A stretch of DNA of 64,000 nucleotides from Eutreptiella sp. 'Long Island Sound 2002' (GCA_964036045.1 OZ038381.1:127107708-127171707), one strand, 5' to 3'; positions 30,511 through 42,118 are shown, counted from the first letter of the stretch. Notes: a model not told the origin generated them from the letters alone. Made by a program: numbers and translations.

Positions 30511-31985
30511 CTATCCGGTAATGTGCTTGGGACATGGGAACACCCTGGCAAACCTGGTCAACCCAGAGGTCACCACGAGGGCAAAGTCGTAGCCCCCAAT
30601 CTTCGGCATCTCCGTGTAGTCCACCCAGAGAACACTGTTAGCACAGTGGGGGATGGGCAGGGTCGAGTAGAGGCCTCTGTCCCTGATATCCCCAGGTTTG
30701 CAGGACCTACACGGGCACTTGTCCACGATAGGCTGGAGGGTCTTCCGCAGTAGGTCATCAGTCCACGTAGTGTGGAACCACTGCTTGAATAGCCTCAGCG
30801 TACGGTCAGCACCCACATGACCACTGGACTCATGGGTCCACTTCAGCAGCCCTGGAACTCTGTCACTGGGTACCACGATGCGGTCCTCGTGCCAGAGGTA
30901 GCTCTTCTCCCTCTTCCACTGCTCTTGGTTGACCAGGAGGGGCTCAAGGTCTTTCTCCAGGCGCTTGTAGATATCCCCAAACTCCTTCGGGTATTCCGCT
31001 TGTTGGAGTCCATCTAGGGGGCGTATCATAGTCATGTTGAGGTCCAAGTGCACGTCCATACGGCTGAACGCCTCATTAGCTAGCACTTCAGACTGGGCAC
31101 CAATCAGGGCGTCGAAGTTGTTGCGGTTGATGTAGTCTGCACACTCGTTCTTCACTCCCTGAATATGGTGTACCGTCAGCCGTAGTTGGCTGAGGTAGGT
31201 CCGCCAGCGCCGTAGCTTGGCCATCTCAGGTGGGGGACCCTTCTGGAAAGTGCGCACCGGCTCTTGGTCGCACAGCCAGAACACAGGGTTACTCTCCAAT
31301 ATTCGTGCCTGAAAGGATAGCACCAGCATACCCGCGAGCAACTCCTGCTCATAGGTGGAGTAGTTCCCCCTGGCCTGGTTCCATTTGCAGTTCCAGTGGC
31401 CCAGGGGTACTAGGACCCACTTGTCGTCAGGGTAGCTGTGCTTGAGACTTCCATCTCTGTTGAGACCTTCAGTCCCCCATTGGGAAATAGCTGAGTCCAA
31501 CTCCTCCTTCTCTAGTGCCTGCCATTGGAAGAACGTTCCACCACCGCCCACATTGCTGGCGTCGGTCACCAGGATAATCTCACCTTGTGCTTTAGGCACG
31601 CCCAAGCATTTAGCGTTGGACACCTTGTCTTTGAGCTTGTGAAACGCTTGTTGCTCTTGTAGGCCCCAGCGCCAAGTAGTACTCTTCTTGATCAAGTCCG
31701 TCAAAATGGCGCTGGTGTAGGTGAAGTTCTGGATACAGCGGCGGTAGAGGTTGCACGCCCCAATGAAACTGCGTACATCAAGGAGTCCTTTCTTGGGGTC
31801 TTCATGTCGTACCTTAGCGTCCATCAGAAGTTTGGCCTTGGAGGCCGCTGGGGTCCACCACCAATAGCCAACGTTAAACCCCAGGTACTGCATGGTCTTT
31901 TTTGAATGTTCTCAACCGCATCAACTTGTTCTGGGGCTGACGTTAGGTACTGCATGGTCTCCTGCATGAACTCACACTTCTCCAG
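30511..31985 (-). pseudogene. Ty3-B RT end, RNase H and integrase N-terminal half
   Basis: LEKCEFMQETMQYLGFNVG (about 31,985-31,870, split by a 62-bp duplication and insert) is the RT thumb start. DVRSFIGACNLYRRCIQNF is the connection. RNase H has ILVTDASNVGGGG (about 31,570), YSTYEQELLAGML (about 31,355) and FWLCDQEPV (about 31,280). Integrase has the zinc domain KWTHESSGHVG ... CPCRSC (about 30,845-30,705) and the first catalytic Asp in VLWVDYTEMPK (about 30,630). The frame is otherwise open for 460 codons, so this portion is well preserved. Everything N-terminal to KCEF is absent. Confidence 0.9.
31883..31960. repeat. 46-bp insert between 16-bp direct repeats in Ty3-B RT
   Basis: AGGTACTGCATGGTCT occurs at 31,883-31,898 and 31,945-31,960. 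Removing one copy and the 46 bp between (which carry a T5/A5 run at one end) gives the expected KCEF..YLGF continuity. This resembles a short target-primed insertion with target duplication. Confidence 0.6.
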
Positions 31986-31987
31986 CT

Positions 31988-32430
31988 AGGTGGGCTGTGG
32001 GGGGGCAGGGGTGTGTTGCCCGCGGCCACGGCTATGGTCCATGCGTGGTCCGCCGCGTCCGCCACGTAGTACCCTCCCAGTTGGTCCCGGAGGGTGTCGG
32101 TGAGGAACCCGAAGAAGCTGGGGTGGCTGGCGGGGGGGGGTGCGGCTGGGGCCGCGGGCCGTTCGAGGTGGCGGGGGTTGAGGTCCCCGCAGTGGGGGCA
32201 GTGGGTGAGGCGGTGCGCGGCTCCCAGGCAGACCCAGTCGTCTGGGTTGCAGGGCAGGGCTGTCTGTGGTAGCCGCTGGCGAACGCAGAGGGGACATGCG
32301 GTGGCTGGTGGTTGGTGGTACCTGTGGACGGACGGCGGCGTGGGGGGATGGGGGCTGGTGGCGCGCGCATGCTGGTGGGAGCGTGTGCAGGGGTTGACGT
32401 GCGGTGGCGGTCACCACCGCCATGTCGTCC
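31988..32430 (-). pseudogene. LINE-2 ORF2 C-terminus
   Basis: Beyond FADD the coding frame changes repeatedly. One frame reads PDDWVCLGAAHRLTHCPHCG (Cys/His knuckle-like, about 32,250-32,190) and SFFGFLTDTLRDQLGGYYV (about 32,120-32,060), which looks coding. It ends at the Ty3-B junction near 31,988. Confidence 0.5.
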
Positions 32431-33900
32431 GCAAACCCCAGGAGCGTGGTCTGTAGGGAATATGGTGCGACGTCCGGGTATGTGCGTCGGATGTAAAACG
32501 CCAGCGGGAGGCTGACGAGTAGGAAGAGGAATGGGCCTTCCGCACCCCCTTGCGGGACCCCACTGGCAGGGTGGACCCATGGGATTGGTGCCCACGTTGG
32601 TTTTTATGGCGTACATGCGGGTGGCGAGGTACGCTTGCAGGAAGGCCTCGGGGGGAAGTCCCATGTGCTCCCAGACCGCCCTGAGGAGGCGGTGCGGGGT
32701 GTTGGGGAAGGCCCCTTTGACATCCAGGGACGTGATGATGAGGCTGATTGGGTCCATGTCCACCACGGCGTCTTGCAAAAATATGGCCTCCAATGGCGAC
32801 ATACCCGGTATGGCCCCCCACATTGAGGGCGGTACAGCCCGGTACACCGCCGGGGCCACCCGTTTGAGGATGAGCATCCATATGAGTTTGGCTTCCGTGG
32901 TGGCGCACACAATGGGTCGTCAGTTGTCGCGGTTCGTCCAGTCGCCTTTCTTATGCAGCGGGTGTACCAGGTTTGCCCAGTCGGGTGGCACGTCCGTTTT
33001 GCCGATGGTGATATCCCACAGGCGCGCGGCCAAGTGCCTCTTCAGGTTCAGCGGGAGCCTACAGTAGAGCTCCGCCGGGAGTCCGTCCACCCCCGGGGTT
33101 TTTCCCGGTTATAGTTTGTACAACTCCTCATCAAGTTCCCGAATGGTGAGCGGGGTTCGGTGCATGTCTCGTCTCTGTGTCCGGTTGTAGAATTTCGGCA
33201 GGTGGGATATCAGTTCCTCCGTGTACGCTGACAGCTCGCCATCCTCAGTGTCGTGTTGGCGCAGGAGGCTGTTGAGGACTTCTTCCAGGACCACCTTGGG
33301 ATCGTTGGTCACTCTGCCGTCCTGTAGGCGTACCCCCTTGATGCCTCGGTGGCCCGTCTCCCTCAGGACCTTGTCCACGTGTTTCAGGGATTTGTAGGGT
33401 TGGGGGTTTTGAAAGTAGGGTTGTTGTTGTTGCGCCAGTTCCTCTGCCCGGCGGATGTGCCATTCTCTGAGTTGCCGGCGTGTGGTGTCCAGTCGTGCGG
33501 CGATTTCCTGGCCGTCATGTTGGGCTTGTAGGTCATGTGACCGCACTGGTGTGTGTAGTGCTCGCTTGTCGTGCCATATAGTTGTCACCAGGGATCGTAG
33601 GTCTTGATGCGGGGTGGTATCATCCTGTGTTCTGTGTTGTCCGTTGAGGCCGCATGCCGTGGCCGCTTGTCGCATGGCGGGGTTGAGGTCCGTCTTGTCT
33701 TGTTGGCCTAGGATGCATTGTACCGTGCGGTAGTACGCTACACATTTGTGGGTGTCGTGCTCTCCTGGCAGCTTGATGGGTGGCTGCTCCTCGTGGTCCA
33801 TGCGATCCCTGGAGGCCGGGGGTACTTGAAGTACCTTGATTTGTATCTCCAGGGGTCGATGTCCGGTGATCTTGGATGGTAGGTCGTGGTATTGCGCCCG
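32411..33900 (-). pseudogene. LINE-2 reverse transcriptase
   Basis: In sequence: REWHIRRAEELAQQQQPYF and HVDKVLRETGHRGIKGVRL (pre-RT), TIRELDEELYKL, a stop at about 33,109, PGKTPGVDGLPAELY, HPLHKKGDWTNRDN, a stop, RPIVCATTEAKLIWMLI, GMSPLEAIFLQDAV, LIITSLDVKGAFPNTPH (first Asp, about 32,735), then in another frame SGVPQGGAEGPFLFL and LLGFADDMAVV (catalytic DD, about 32,440). The blocks are non-LTR RT. VKGAF and FADD differ from LINE-1 (FNKAF, FVDD), so the two LINEs are separate families. Confidence 0.85.
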
Positions 33901-33902
33901 TG

Positions 33903-34600
33903 TCATCTCGACGTGTGCCGAGTCCCCGTAGCAGAGGTCGATGCGGGAACCTGCCGCGCAAGATTGTGGTGGTCTGTGCGAGGGCTGGCCTCGTAGAGAG
34001 GCTGTGAGGTCCTGCAGGCCCAGATGCTGCATGGCCACTTGCACCGCTGCGTCCTCGGGCGTCTATCGCCCTCCTCGGTCGTCTGCTGATGGGGCTGCAT
34101 TGAAGTCTTCTATGATGACAGTCGGCCCCATCATGGCAAGTTGTCGGTAGGCCTCCATGAGTTGTTCGAGGAATGTCACCGTGGCGTCTCCAAAGGGGAC
34201 GTGTACGATGATGACATTCAGTTGCCAATTTGGGCCTACCAGTTCGTATGCCACTAGGGGGCCTTCCACCCCCAGGGGGTGGTGGACGTGCACTTGGACT
34301 TCACCTTTGTGGGATATGGGCACTCCCTTGACCCACGTGGTGCGGTATTGGTGTTCCGTCCTGGTGAGGACGGGGGTTAGGTTGGGGCAGACTGCCTGGG
34401 TTTTGAGGGCCCGTTCCTGCCACACCATGGCATCAGGGTCGCATTTCGCCATGACACGTACGTCGAGTAGGTCCGGGGCTTTGGCCGCGTTGTACAGGGC
34501 GCCTGGTTTGTTGAGGGACATGAGAGCGACGAGCGCAGTTGTGACCTCGTGGGCGCGCGCCTTGGTGGCCCCACGGGGGGTCCCTGGCGCGGCGTGGTAG
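33903..34600 (-). pseudogene. LINE-2 APE-type endonuclease
   Basis: SLNKPGALYN (about 34,515), MVWQERALKTQ (Glu, about 34,425), VIIVHVPFGD (about 34,215), VIIEDFNAAPSADDRGGR (Asp-Asn, about 34,120-34,065), a TAG at 34,060-34,062, then SRIDLCYGD (about 33,940) and the terminal ITGHRPLEI (about 33,860). These are the ordered motifs of the LINE endonuclease. The upstream boundary with ORF1 is unclear. Confidence 0.82.
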
Positions 34601-34603
34601 TAG

Positions 34604-36745
34604 TCATTGTCCAAGGCGCAGTTTGTGGTTGATTGCTGTGGCCACCCTTTGTTCCTCCGGAATATCCGGCTCCTCGAGCCATGTCTGCGGCACGTCACCT
34701 GTCCAGATGGTGCCCGGTGGTACCTGGTTGGCGGGTGTGCGGAGCTGCACCGGGCACTCCGGGAATTGTCTGTCATCCCAGAGTTCGAGGTTTGAGGTCT
34801 CAGCTTTTTTGCCCCACTCTGGGAGTGCTTGCCACTTGATTTTCAACTGTAGGTTGCCATGTTGGCCCGGTGTGGCCAGTCTGCCCTGTATCTTGCCCCG
34901 GAACCATACAAATTGTTTCGGTTGTCCTCTAAACGTGGCTCCGTACACTCCCTGTACTTCTGCGCCGTCTGGCCATTCGGGGTGCATGGCGGCACGTTCC
35001 GCCGGCGTGAAAAACGGGCAAGCTGGGGCCTTCGGCTTTTGTTGTGTATCGGGTGGCCATCGGCTCCGGTTTGTGCCGTTTGGCCCGGCGGGCCGAGGCG
35101 TTTGCTCCCCCTGGGCGGGGCCTCGGTTTGGGCTGGGGTTGTTCTGGTGCCGGTTTGGGGGCCGGCTACCGTGCGTCGCGGCGGAATATGCTGTACGCCG
35201 GTCCCTGTCCCTCCTGTGGCCCGTGCATACCCCGAAGCTGATTTGCGTGTTCTTTTAGGCTGGCGGTGCGGAGTTTGAGAGTTTGCTCCGTGTCCGTGGG
35301 CGAGGACATGCAGCGCTGCGCCTGTGCTGTTCCGTGCTTTCACACATAGGCTGCCAGGTTGTGCGTGAGTGTAAGCCACGTCTCGGGCAGCGTGGTGTCC
35401 GTGGCTGGGGCATCGAATGTCCAGTGCATCGCCGTTTTGAGGGCCAACCAGTGCGCCCTGGGGTGGTGGATGTGGTGGGTGGAGTGGTTAAAGCGGTCCC
35501 CCAGTGCCAGTGGGGTCGCCGGTTTCGCTTTCGGTGTGCCCGTGGCGTTCCACTGTACCACCCACCATGTGTGTTGGTGGGGCGTTAGTGTCACCGTGGG
35601 GGTATCCGGGGGCCTGTCAATAAAGGCGGCCCAGTCAGTGACCTTCGGACCTGCGGCTTTCCGGTCGTGCTGCTCCGTTGGGCTGGTCAGGGTCACCAGA
35701 TGGTTCACAAGGTCCGGCGTCAGGGTGTCTTCTGTGTCCTATACTCTGTCCTTACGTGCCGTGGGGTGGCCCACGGCAACGTCCCACGCGTCCGTGGTGG
35801 CCGCCAGGGTGTTGGCCACCAGGGTGATGACATCGTCCGTCAGGCCCTCCACAATGAAGTACTTTTCCCCTGCCAGGGTGGCCGGCAGTTGGGCCGTGTG
35901 TTTCATGGTGAGGTGTAGTAGCACCCTGTCGGGGCCTGGGGCGTTTGGGTCCACGGGCCTGGGGTCGTGTGTGCCGCGTCTCGCCAACGGGTGCCGTGGT
36001 TTGTCGGTGTTGGGTAGTCGTGGCCCCAGGGCCATGTGGTGTACCTGATCGAGACGGATGGCTTGGCCCGTGGTGTCGCCCGTCGTGAGGCACACTTCTT
36101 TGGCGTCTGTTACCGTGTTTAGGTATATACCTGGGAGTGGGGCGGGTTGTGGGGGCAATGGTTGGAACAGGGCGTGTGGGCAGGGGTGGCCGCAGGGGGC
36201 GTCCCCGGGCCGCAGCCCTGGGCAGGGGCCATCCATGCCCCGGAGAACGGGATATAGTATGTAGTGCCCCGCCACCCTGCGTAATTTTTTGGGGTTTAGG
36301 GTGTTCAACCACCCCCCCCCACCCTGATGGTGACAGAGCCCTGGTCGATCCAGGTGGCTTGGTCGCGGTCAATGTCGTGGTGTAGGGCCCTCCTGATGGT
36401 GCCCCATCTTCGGCGGTGGGTGGTGTGATCTGGGGCGGGGCACCCCGTGTCTATGAGAGGCATTCTGGCGTTTGCGAGGGTGGAGTTTATGATGTTGAGG
36501 GGGGCTGGGTTGCTGTGGGTGCCGGTGGCGGTGTTCCCCGCGGGGTTGATGCTCTGGCGTGGTAGTCGCCTCCCGTGGGGGGGTTGGTGCCAGGACGGGT
36601 CCGGCAGCCGGATGGGGGCTGGTAGGTCCCCGTATCGTGCCCAGGTGTACACCGTGTATGTCGTGCCCTCGGTGTCGGCCTGCAGTCTGTACGTGGACTT
36701 CCGTGCCTCGCCGTAGGTGACGAGCGCATTTGAGGTGGGGACGGT
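34604..36745 (-). pseudogene. LINE-2 ORF1, C-terminal half
   Basis: Minus-strand frames join end to end: HYTVPTSNALVTYGEARKS and TYTVYTWARYGDLPAPI (36,745-36,325), a frameshift at a C-run near 36,312, PKKLRRVAGHYILYPVL and GEKYFIVEGLTDDVITLV (36,308-35,739), DWAAFIDRPPDTPTVTLT (35,708-35,340), and QGVYGATFRGQPKQFVWF (34,987-34,604). I recognise no domain. It continues the frame that ends at the LTR element's right edge (39,012). Confidence 0.55.
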
Positions 36746-36749
36746 GTAG
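36746..36749 (+). repeat. 4-bp target duplication, left, of the LTR element
   Basis: GTAG here and at 39,008-39,011 flank the LTR element. Deleting the element and one copy restores an uninterrupted LINE-2 ORF1 frame (HLNY joined to TVPTSN). Confidence 0.85.
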
Positions 36750-37100
36750 TGAAGCGGTAGCGGCAGGGTCTCCCGACCGCTACCCGCTGTGGCTCGCACG
36801 TGCGCTGAACAGCGCATTTTATGACGTAAAATGGGATTACGAAAGCGACAGAGCAATAGCTAGAATTGCCGATTTTTATATTAAAATAGCAGTTTTTATA
36901 ATAAATTTATGCTGTTGTGCCCCATTTTGTAAATATGCGTGAGATTTCACTGTTTTTCCGTGTTTTCACAGGCATCATGTAGATTCGAAAGGCCTGTGGC
37001 TAACGCCTTAGAACAGTTTAAGCAACTTAAACCGACTCACGAAATGTTCGATTCTTGCAGAAATTGTGGTGCTTTGCAGGAGGGTCACGAAAACGCTTCA
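36750..37100 (+). repeat. 5' LTR of the non-autonomous element
   Basis: Ends with the inverted heptamer TGAAGCG/CGCTTCA. An AT-rich stretch near 36,870-36,910 (TTTTTATATTAAAATAGC) could serve as promoter. The sequence after the LTR (AAACTGTTCTAACAACC) is not an initiator-Met primer site, so the priming tRNA is unknown. Confidence 0.9.
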
Positions 37101-37218
37101 AAACTGTTCTAACAACCCTGAACAGGGACAGCCGCAAGCCGCAGCGCATCGCAGCGCCGAGGAGCGGCGCTAACACGCGCTGGAACCAGAAGGCGCTGGG
37201 CGCAGCGCCAAGCAGCAC

Positions 37219-37338
37219 CGCAACGTGGCCGTCAGCCGCAGCACGCCGCCATAAGTGAGGCAGCAAGTGCCTCCGCAGCGCAACGTGGCCGTCAGCCGCA
37301 GCACGCCGCCAGAGGAGAGGCAGCAAGTGCCTCCGCAG
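37219..37338 (+). repeat. 60-bp tandem duplication in LTR-element interior
   Basis: Two near-identical 60-bp units, each with CAACGTGGCCGTCAGCCGCA and GGCAGCAAGTGCCTCCGCAG. Confidence 0.8.
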
Positions 37339-37491
37339 CGTCCTGGATCAGCAGCAGCGACAGCAGCGGCGTCAGGACATGGGGACCGCAAACTGGCGGC
37401 TACAACCTGGACAGCATGAGCGACGCGTCAGACTGGAGTCCCAGTCCAAGGCCAAGTTCGAGCCGCAGTCCCGCGTTCGAGCAACCGAGGT

Positions 37492-38162
37492 ATGGCCCTT
37501 GAAGCCGTCAACCGTATGGCCGTGGGAACCAGCACAGCGACAGCGTCGGCCGTCCCAAGAGCGGCAGTACCAGCCGCCATCCGGAATACCGTGACGGCCA
37601 ACCAGCCGTCGAAAGAGAGCTCTTCCGCAAGCCGGACCATCGTCAAGCAGCGTGGGATCGCCAACCAGCGTCCTGGAGAACGCCGGAGCGCCAATCAGCG
37701 CACCACCGAAGACAAGGTCCAAGCCGTGGTCACGCAGACCGTGGTCAAGCATCAAGGGAGCGCCAAACAGCGCCCCAGAGAGCGCCGGAGTACCGACCAG
37801 TACCCCAACGTGGAGGAGCGTTCGCCGGACATCCACGCAACCCCAGTCCCAGCCGGTTAAGCTCGGAGATCGCCATCCTACCAACCGAGACGGTGGAGTT
37901 GAAGGCCTGGGCCGTGGAGATGGCAGCGTGGGCGAGGAGTGCAGCAGCGGAGATCCGGACCCTGAAGTCGGAGCAGGAGAGTCTGCAAGAGCGAGTCCGT
38001 CGCCTGGAGAAGACGTCCAAGACGAAGTCCGACACGGGCGAAGCGAAGAAGAAGGTGGAAGTCGCCTTCCAGACGCCGAAAAAGACCGCCACGACCAGCG
38101 GAGCGGCCCAAGACAGTGGGACGCAGACGCCCGGCAGTGGCAGCCGTCGTTGGAGACGGTGA
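37492..38162 (+). CDS. Gag-like ORFs of the non-autonomous element
   Basis: Two overlapping frames look coding. The first (37,492-37,860) is Ser/Arg/Gln-rich with recurrent NQR.GERRS-type repeats. The second is open through to 38,162 and reads LSSEIAILPTETVELKAWAV, then a heptad-like SAAAEIRTLKSEQESLQERV and RRLEKTSKTK, ending in a Ser/Thr/Gly tail. A coiled coil followed by a basic tail would suit a particle or RNA-binding protein. Neither frame has a zinc knuckle. A third frame (37,652-38,170) is also open, so the true product is uncertain. Confidence 0.4.
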
Positions 38163-38656
38163 TAATTTAATTTTCCGTTTGTTGGAACACCTGTGGGCAA
38201 GTCCAGTCTTGTCAGACTTGCCGTGGTGAGAGCCCAGTCTTGTCAGGCTCCACCAACCAGGTATATATGTGGGTCTTAAAACCCATGTATATATGGGGCA
38301 GACCGGCCCCTGGCACACGCACCCGCACTTGTACAGTACAGTGCACGGTGCCTGGGTAAGGCACGAACTGACACAGCAACGTTGATTTGATGCTGAGTTG
38401 TGTTCTGCTGTGTGCATGCCTGTCCTGTTGTTTGGTTTTTGAAAGCATGGAGGTTTTCGGGAAACTGAAAACCTTTTCAGGTTTTCGAAACAAACAGGGC
38501 AGGCCACCCAAGGCCTTTTTCTTTTAATTTCCATTCTGGCAAAGCAGGTTTTTGCCTGAGGGTAGTATTGGTGCTCCCCACCGGACACCTAGGAAAAGGC
38601 TACTTCTGGGGTTTGTTTTTCCTCCTGGAGGATAAACAAACCTTTAAGAAGGGGGG

Positions 38657-39007
38657 TGAAGCGGTAGCGGCAGGGTCTCCCTACCGCTACCCGCTGTGGC
38701 TCGCACGTGCGCTGAACAGCGCATTTTATGACGTAAAATGGGATTACGAAAGCGACAGAGCAATAGCTAGAATTGCTGATTTTTATATTAAAATAGCGGT
38801 TTTTATAATAAATTTATGCTGTTGTGCCCCATTTTGTAAATATGCGTGAGATTTCACTGTTTTTCCGTGTTTTCACAGGCATCATGTAGATTCGAAAGGC
38901 CTGTGGCTAACGCCTTAGAACAGTTTAAGCAACTTAAACCGACTCACGAAATGTTCGACTCTTGCAGAAATTGCGGTGCTTTGCAGGAGGGTCACGAAAA
39001 CGCTTCA
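38657..39007 (+). repeat. 3' LTR of the non-autonomous element
   Basis: A 351-bp match to the 5' LTR with about five substitutions, preceded directly by a polypurine tract and followed by the GTAG duplication. Confidence 0.92.
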
Positions 39008-39011
39008 GTAG

Positions 39012-42000
39012 TTGAGGTGCGTGTGCGCCAGGGCGTGCGTGATTTGTACTTCCGTGCCCTTCCGCTTGTCTCCATGGTCTTCCAGTATGAAGTGTACCAT
39101 CCATGGGCTGCGGGGTTGGAGGTTACCGTCTTTGTCGTGCAACGGCGGGTGTATTTGGCATCCAGCCTGCTGTGCTTTGTTGGCGTTGTGGTGGGCGCGT
39201 TGCTCGACGACGACGTTCGGTGTCCAGTCCTGCGGGGCACCCTCCCTGTGCGCCATGGCTTGGGCCGCCTTGGCGAGTGCCGTGACGGTAGGGGGCAGTG
39301 GGGGTTCAGCGACCTGGGGCACCATGCCGGTGTCTGTAGGGAAGTTCCAGTATATTGTGAACGTCCCCGGCTGGTGGGCGTTGTGGGTGTCCGGGAGGGT
39401 CAGAGAGAGCGCCTCTTTGATCTTGGTTACCGCTTCTGGATGTATGGTAGTGGGGTAGTGCCAGAGGGTGTTCTTGGTGGGGTCCCGGTGTGTTCAGGCG
39501 GTACGTCCCGCGGGCTCCATTGTCTGCGGCGTGAGGGTGTCGTCGAGGGCAACCTCGTCGAGGCGGTTGGCTTCAGCGGCCCACTTTGTCTGCCATTCCG
39601 TCACTGTGGGGTCGTCCTCTGCGCAGTCTAGGGTGTAGTGGATAGCTATCCACTCCGGGTCGGGGTCGACGGTAATGTCGGTACCCATTGTCGCGTTTAT
39701 CCAGATGGCTTGTGTGGGTCTTGCCTGGGGCGTCTGGTGGTCGTCGCCCAGGGCTGCGCCTTCCATGGAGGCCGTGCCCTGGGTGGTTAGAAAGAGGTGA
39801 ATGGCCTGCGTTAGTTGTACTTGGTGTGGCGTAAGGAGGCGCATGGATACCATTGTTGCTATCCTTGGGAGGATTTTCTTCAAATTGATGGTGCCCGTCG
39901 GTAGTCGCCATGTCGTTGCCGTGCTCCTTGTGTGGTTCCTCCCTCGGGGTAGTTGGTAGTTGTCTGGGACGTGACGCAAGGTGAGAGGCTTGTCGAGTTG
40001 TTGGACAGTTGTGGTGGCGTTGGGGGGTTCGGCCCTTTTGTGGGCTGCTGGGCTGTGCCCTTGTTGGGGGGGCCCATGTTCGTGTTGCGTGGGCGTTTGG
40101 GGTTTCGTAGGACTGGGGGGTATGTGTGGCTCCGGTATCGGTTGTGGCATTGTAGGCCGAAGGCTGGTGATGTTGTGTGCTCTGGTTGCTGCATCTTCGT
40201 GCAGGTAGAAATCCAGCACTGGTGGCCCAATAGGGTGCCACTCGCGTGGGCCATCGTGCGGGGTGTGGAGGTGGATGCTTTAGTGGGTGGACCAGCTGTG
40301 GTAGGCCAGGATGGCGTTCGTGATGACGGGGTTGCTGTTGTCTCCAAACGGGTGATCGGGTCTGGAGCAGTCTTCGAACGTGGTGCGAACGGTCGTAGCC
40401 AGTGCTCTGATGTCTCCGTCCGGCACTACGTCGTCCCATGTTGTGCGGGACGTGGCACGCGGTGGGCCCGTGTGTCCCTCCAGGACCTCCGTTTCTTACT
40501 TGGTCCAGTCTTGTAGCATGCGTTCCACGTACGCAGTCTCCGTGTACCGCTGGATACTGTGCTCCGCTAGGGTGCGGGCATGGGCCAGCTGTTGGTACAG
40601 GGTCCAGTGTCCGGGGGCTGGTCTCCGTGGGGGGGTGGCGGCGGGCTCGGGCGTAGGCTCCTTCTTCTCGGTTTCCCTGTGTCCGTGCCGGGTGGCATGC
40701 ACTAGGGTGTACTCGTCATCTTCTTGCACGGGCGTCCATTCCAGGTGGGCTTCCCCCGTGGACGCAGTGGTCGGTCGGCATGTCGCGGTGCGTGCGTAGG
40801 GGGGCCCTGTTTTGTCATGCAGGACGATGGTGTGGCCTGATGTCCAACTGTGTAGGGTTAGGACGAGAGCCGCCGCTGTTTCCTCGAGGGTTGATGGCGG
40901 TGGGGTGTCGGATTCCTGGATGGAGGCCAGGGCTTCCTTCGCGCGTGGGGCTCCCGTGAGGTTCGTCCACGCTCCAGTTTTGGTCTCCCGTCCCTGCACC
41001 ACCACTCCTTCCGGTGATTGTTGCTGGGCGTTTTGCATGTCCCTTCGCAGCTCCTGGATGTACGCCCCTGGGTCTCGGTTGCTTCCTGTGTCCGTTATCC
41101 GTTGGTCCGTTTCGTTGAGTGCCCGGTATAGGCTCCATGTGGGTCGTTCGTGCGCGTCGGCCGCCACCTGCAGCACGCGCTGGATGCTGTCCTGCAGTGG
41201 GTCGTTGTTCAGGTCTATGGGGTCGTGGTTCGCGGAGACGTCGAGGCCACTGGGCAGTGACTTGTTGGGTGGGTCATGGGCCTCAGGAGGGGCGGATAGT
41301 TGGGAGTGGGTTTCCATCGCGGTGCCGGATGTGCCACTGGACACGGATAGTGGTGCTTCGTGTGCGTGGTCCTCTGGCGCGCTTGGCTGTGTTATCTTCG
41401 GGACCATTGTCTCCGTTTGTGGTTCCGGTCCCGGGGAGTTGTCCCGGTTGTCGTGGCGCGGCGCTTTGTGGTGAGGCGCGCTGCAGTGGTCTGTGTCTTG
41501 GGCGCTGTACACCGTGCGGTCGGGGCTTGGTGTACGCCTGCACGGCGTGGCGTTTGTGGTTTGGTTCATGGTTCGGTCGCTGTAGTCCGTGTGCTGTGAC
41601 GGGTTCGGGTCCTGTTCCGGGTCGTAGGTGCTGCCCCGCGTTATGTGGCTGTAGTTTGTGTTTTCGCTATACTCCGTGCGGTCCTGGCTCGGGGTACGCT
41701 GGCGTGTTACTGTACTTGCGGTTCAGCTTGTGGCGCTGTAGTCGGTACGTTGTGATGGGCTTTGGTCTGGTTCCGGTTCAAGTTGGCGTCGTGTCGCTCA
41801 CTCCCTTATCGTCTCACCCCCCAGGGGCCCGGTTCTGCCGGCAGTGCCGGGGTCATAGTTCGTGTGGTTGTGGGTCGTTGGCTCCTGGTGTTCGCTGTGT
41901 ACCGCGTGGGTGGGACGTGGGGGTGGTGTGCCTGGTGCGTGCTTCCAGCTTCCGGGGCCGCCGAGACCATCGGGGCCGGCCGGGCGTTGTGTCCCCCCTT

Positions 42001-42118
42001 GGGTTGTTGTTGACGGCGTGCTCGGCGTTGCGAGTTCCCCCCGGGCGTCGTCGTCCTGGTGCTCCTGCTCCATCGTGTCCTGTGTTTTATTGCGTGTGTG
42101 GTCTTTCTTGCGCGCCAC
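39012..42118 (-). pseudogene. LINE-2 ORF1, N-terminal half
   Basis: A plausible ATG at 42,118 (MARKKDHTRNKTQD) opens a Thr/Pro/His-rich frame. A stretch near 41,760-41,520 repeats a degenerate T-x-YS unit (TEYSENTNYS, TDYSDRT, TVYSAQ). From 41,569 to 40,496 a long frame includes SIQRVLQVAADAHERPTWSL and QQLAHARTLAEHSIQ. Then 40,219-39,494 gives DPEWIAIHYTLDCAEDDP, and 39,325-39,012 gives WMVHFILEDHGDKRKG, ending at the LTR element. Repeated frameshifts. Together with the C-terminal half, ORF1 spans over 5 kb, far longer than usual. No known domain recognised. Confidence 0.55.

Larger units (their letters stand above)
36750..39007 (+). mobile_element. Young non-autonomous LTR retrotransposon inside LINE-2
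   Basis: Two 351-bp LTRs (36,750-37,100 and 38,657-39,007) start TGAAGCG and end CGCTTCA, flank a 1,556-bp interior, and are bordered by GTAG duplications. I count five differences between the LTRs, so insertion is recent relative to its surroundings. AGAAGGGGGG (38,647-38,656) abuts the 3' LTR as a polypurine tract. No protease, RT or integrase is present, so movement would need enzymes supplied by another element. Size and layout fit a TRIM/LARD-like element. Confidence 0.92.

Noticed and set aside
36305-36856. Intact 183-codon minus-strand ORF starting MLCRFRN
   Set aside because: Its first roughly 35 codons read into the inserted LTR; the real LINE-2 frame continues at 39,012 instead.
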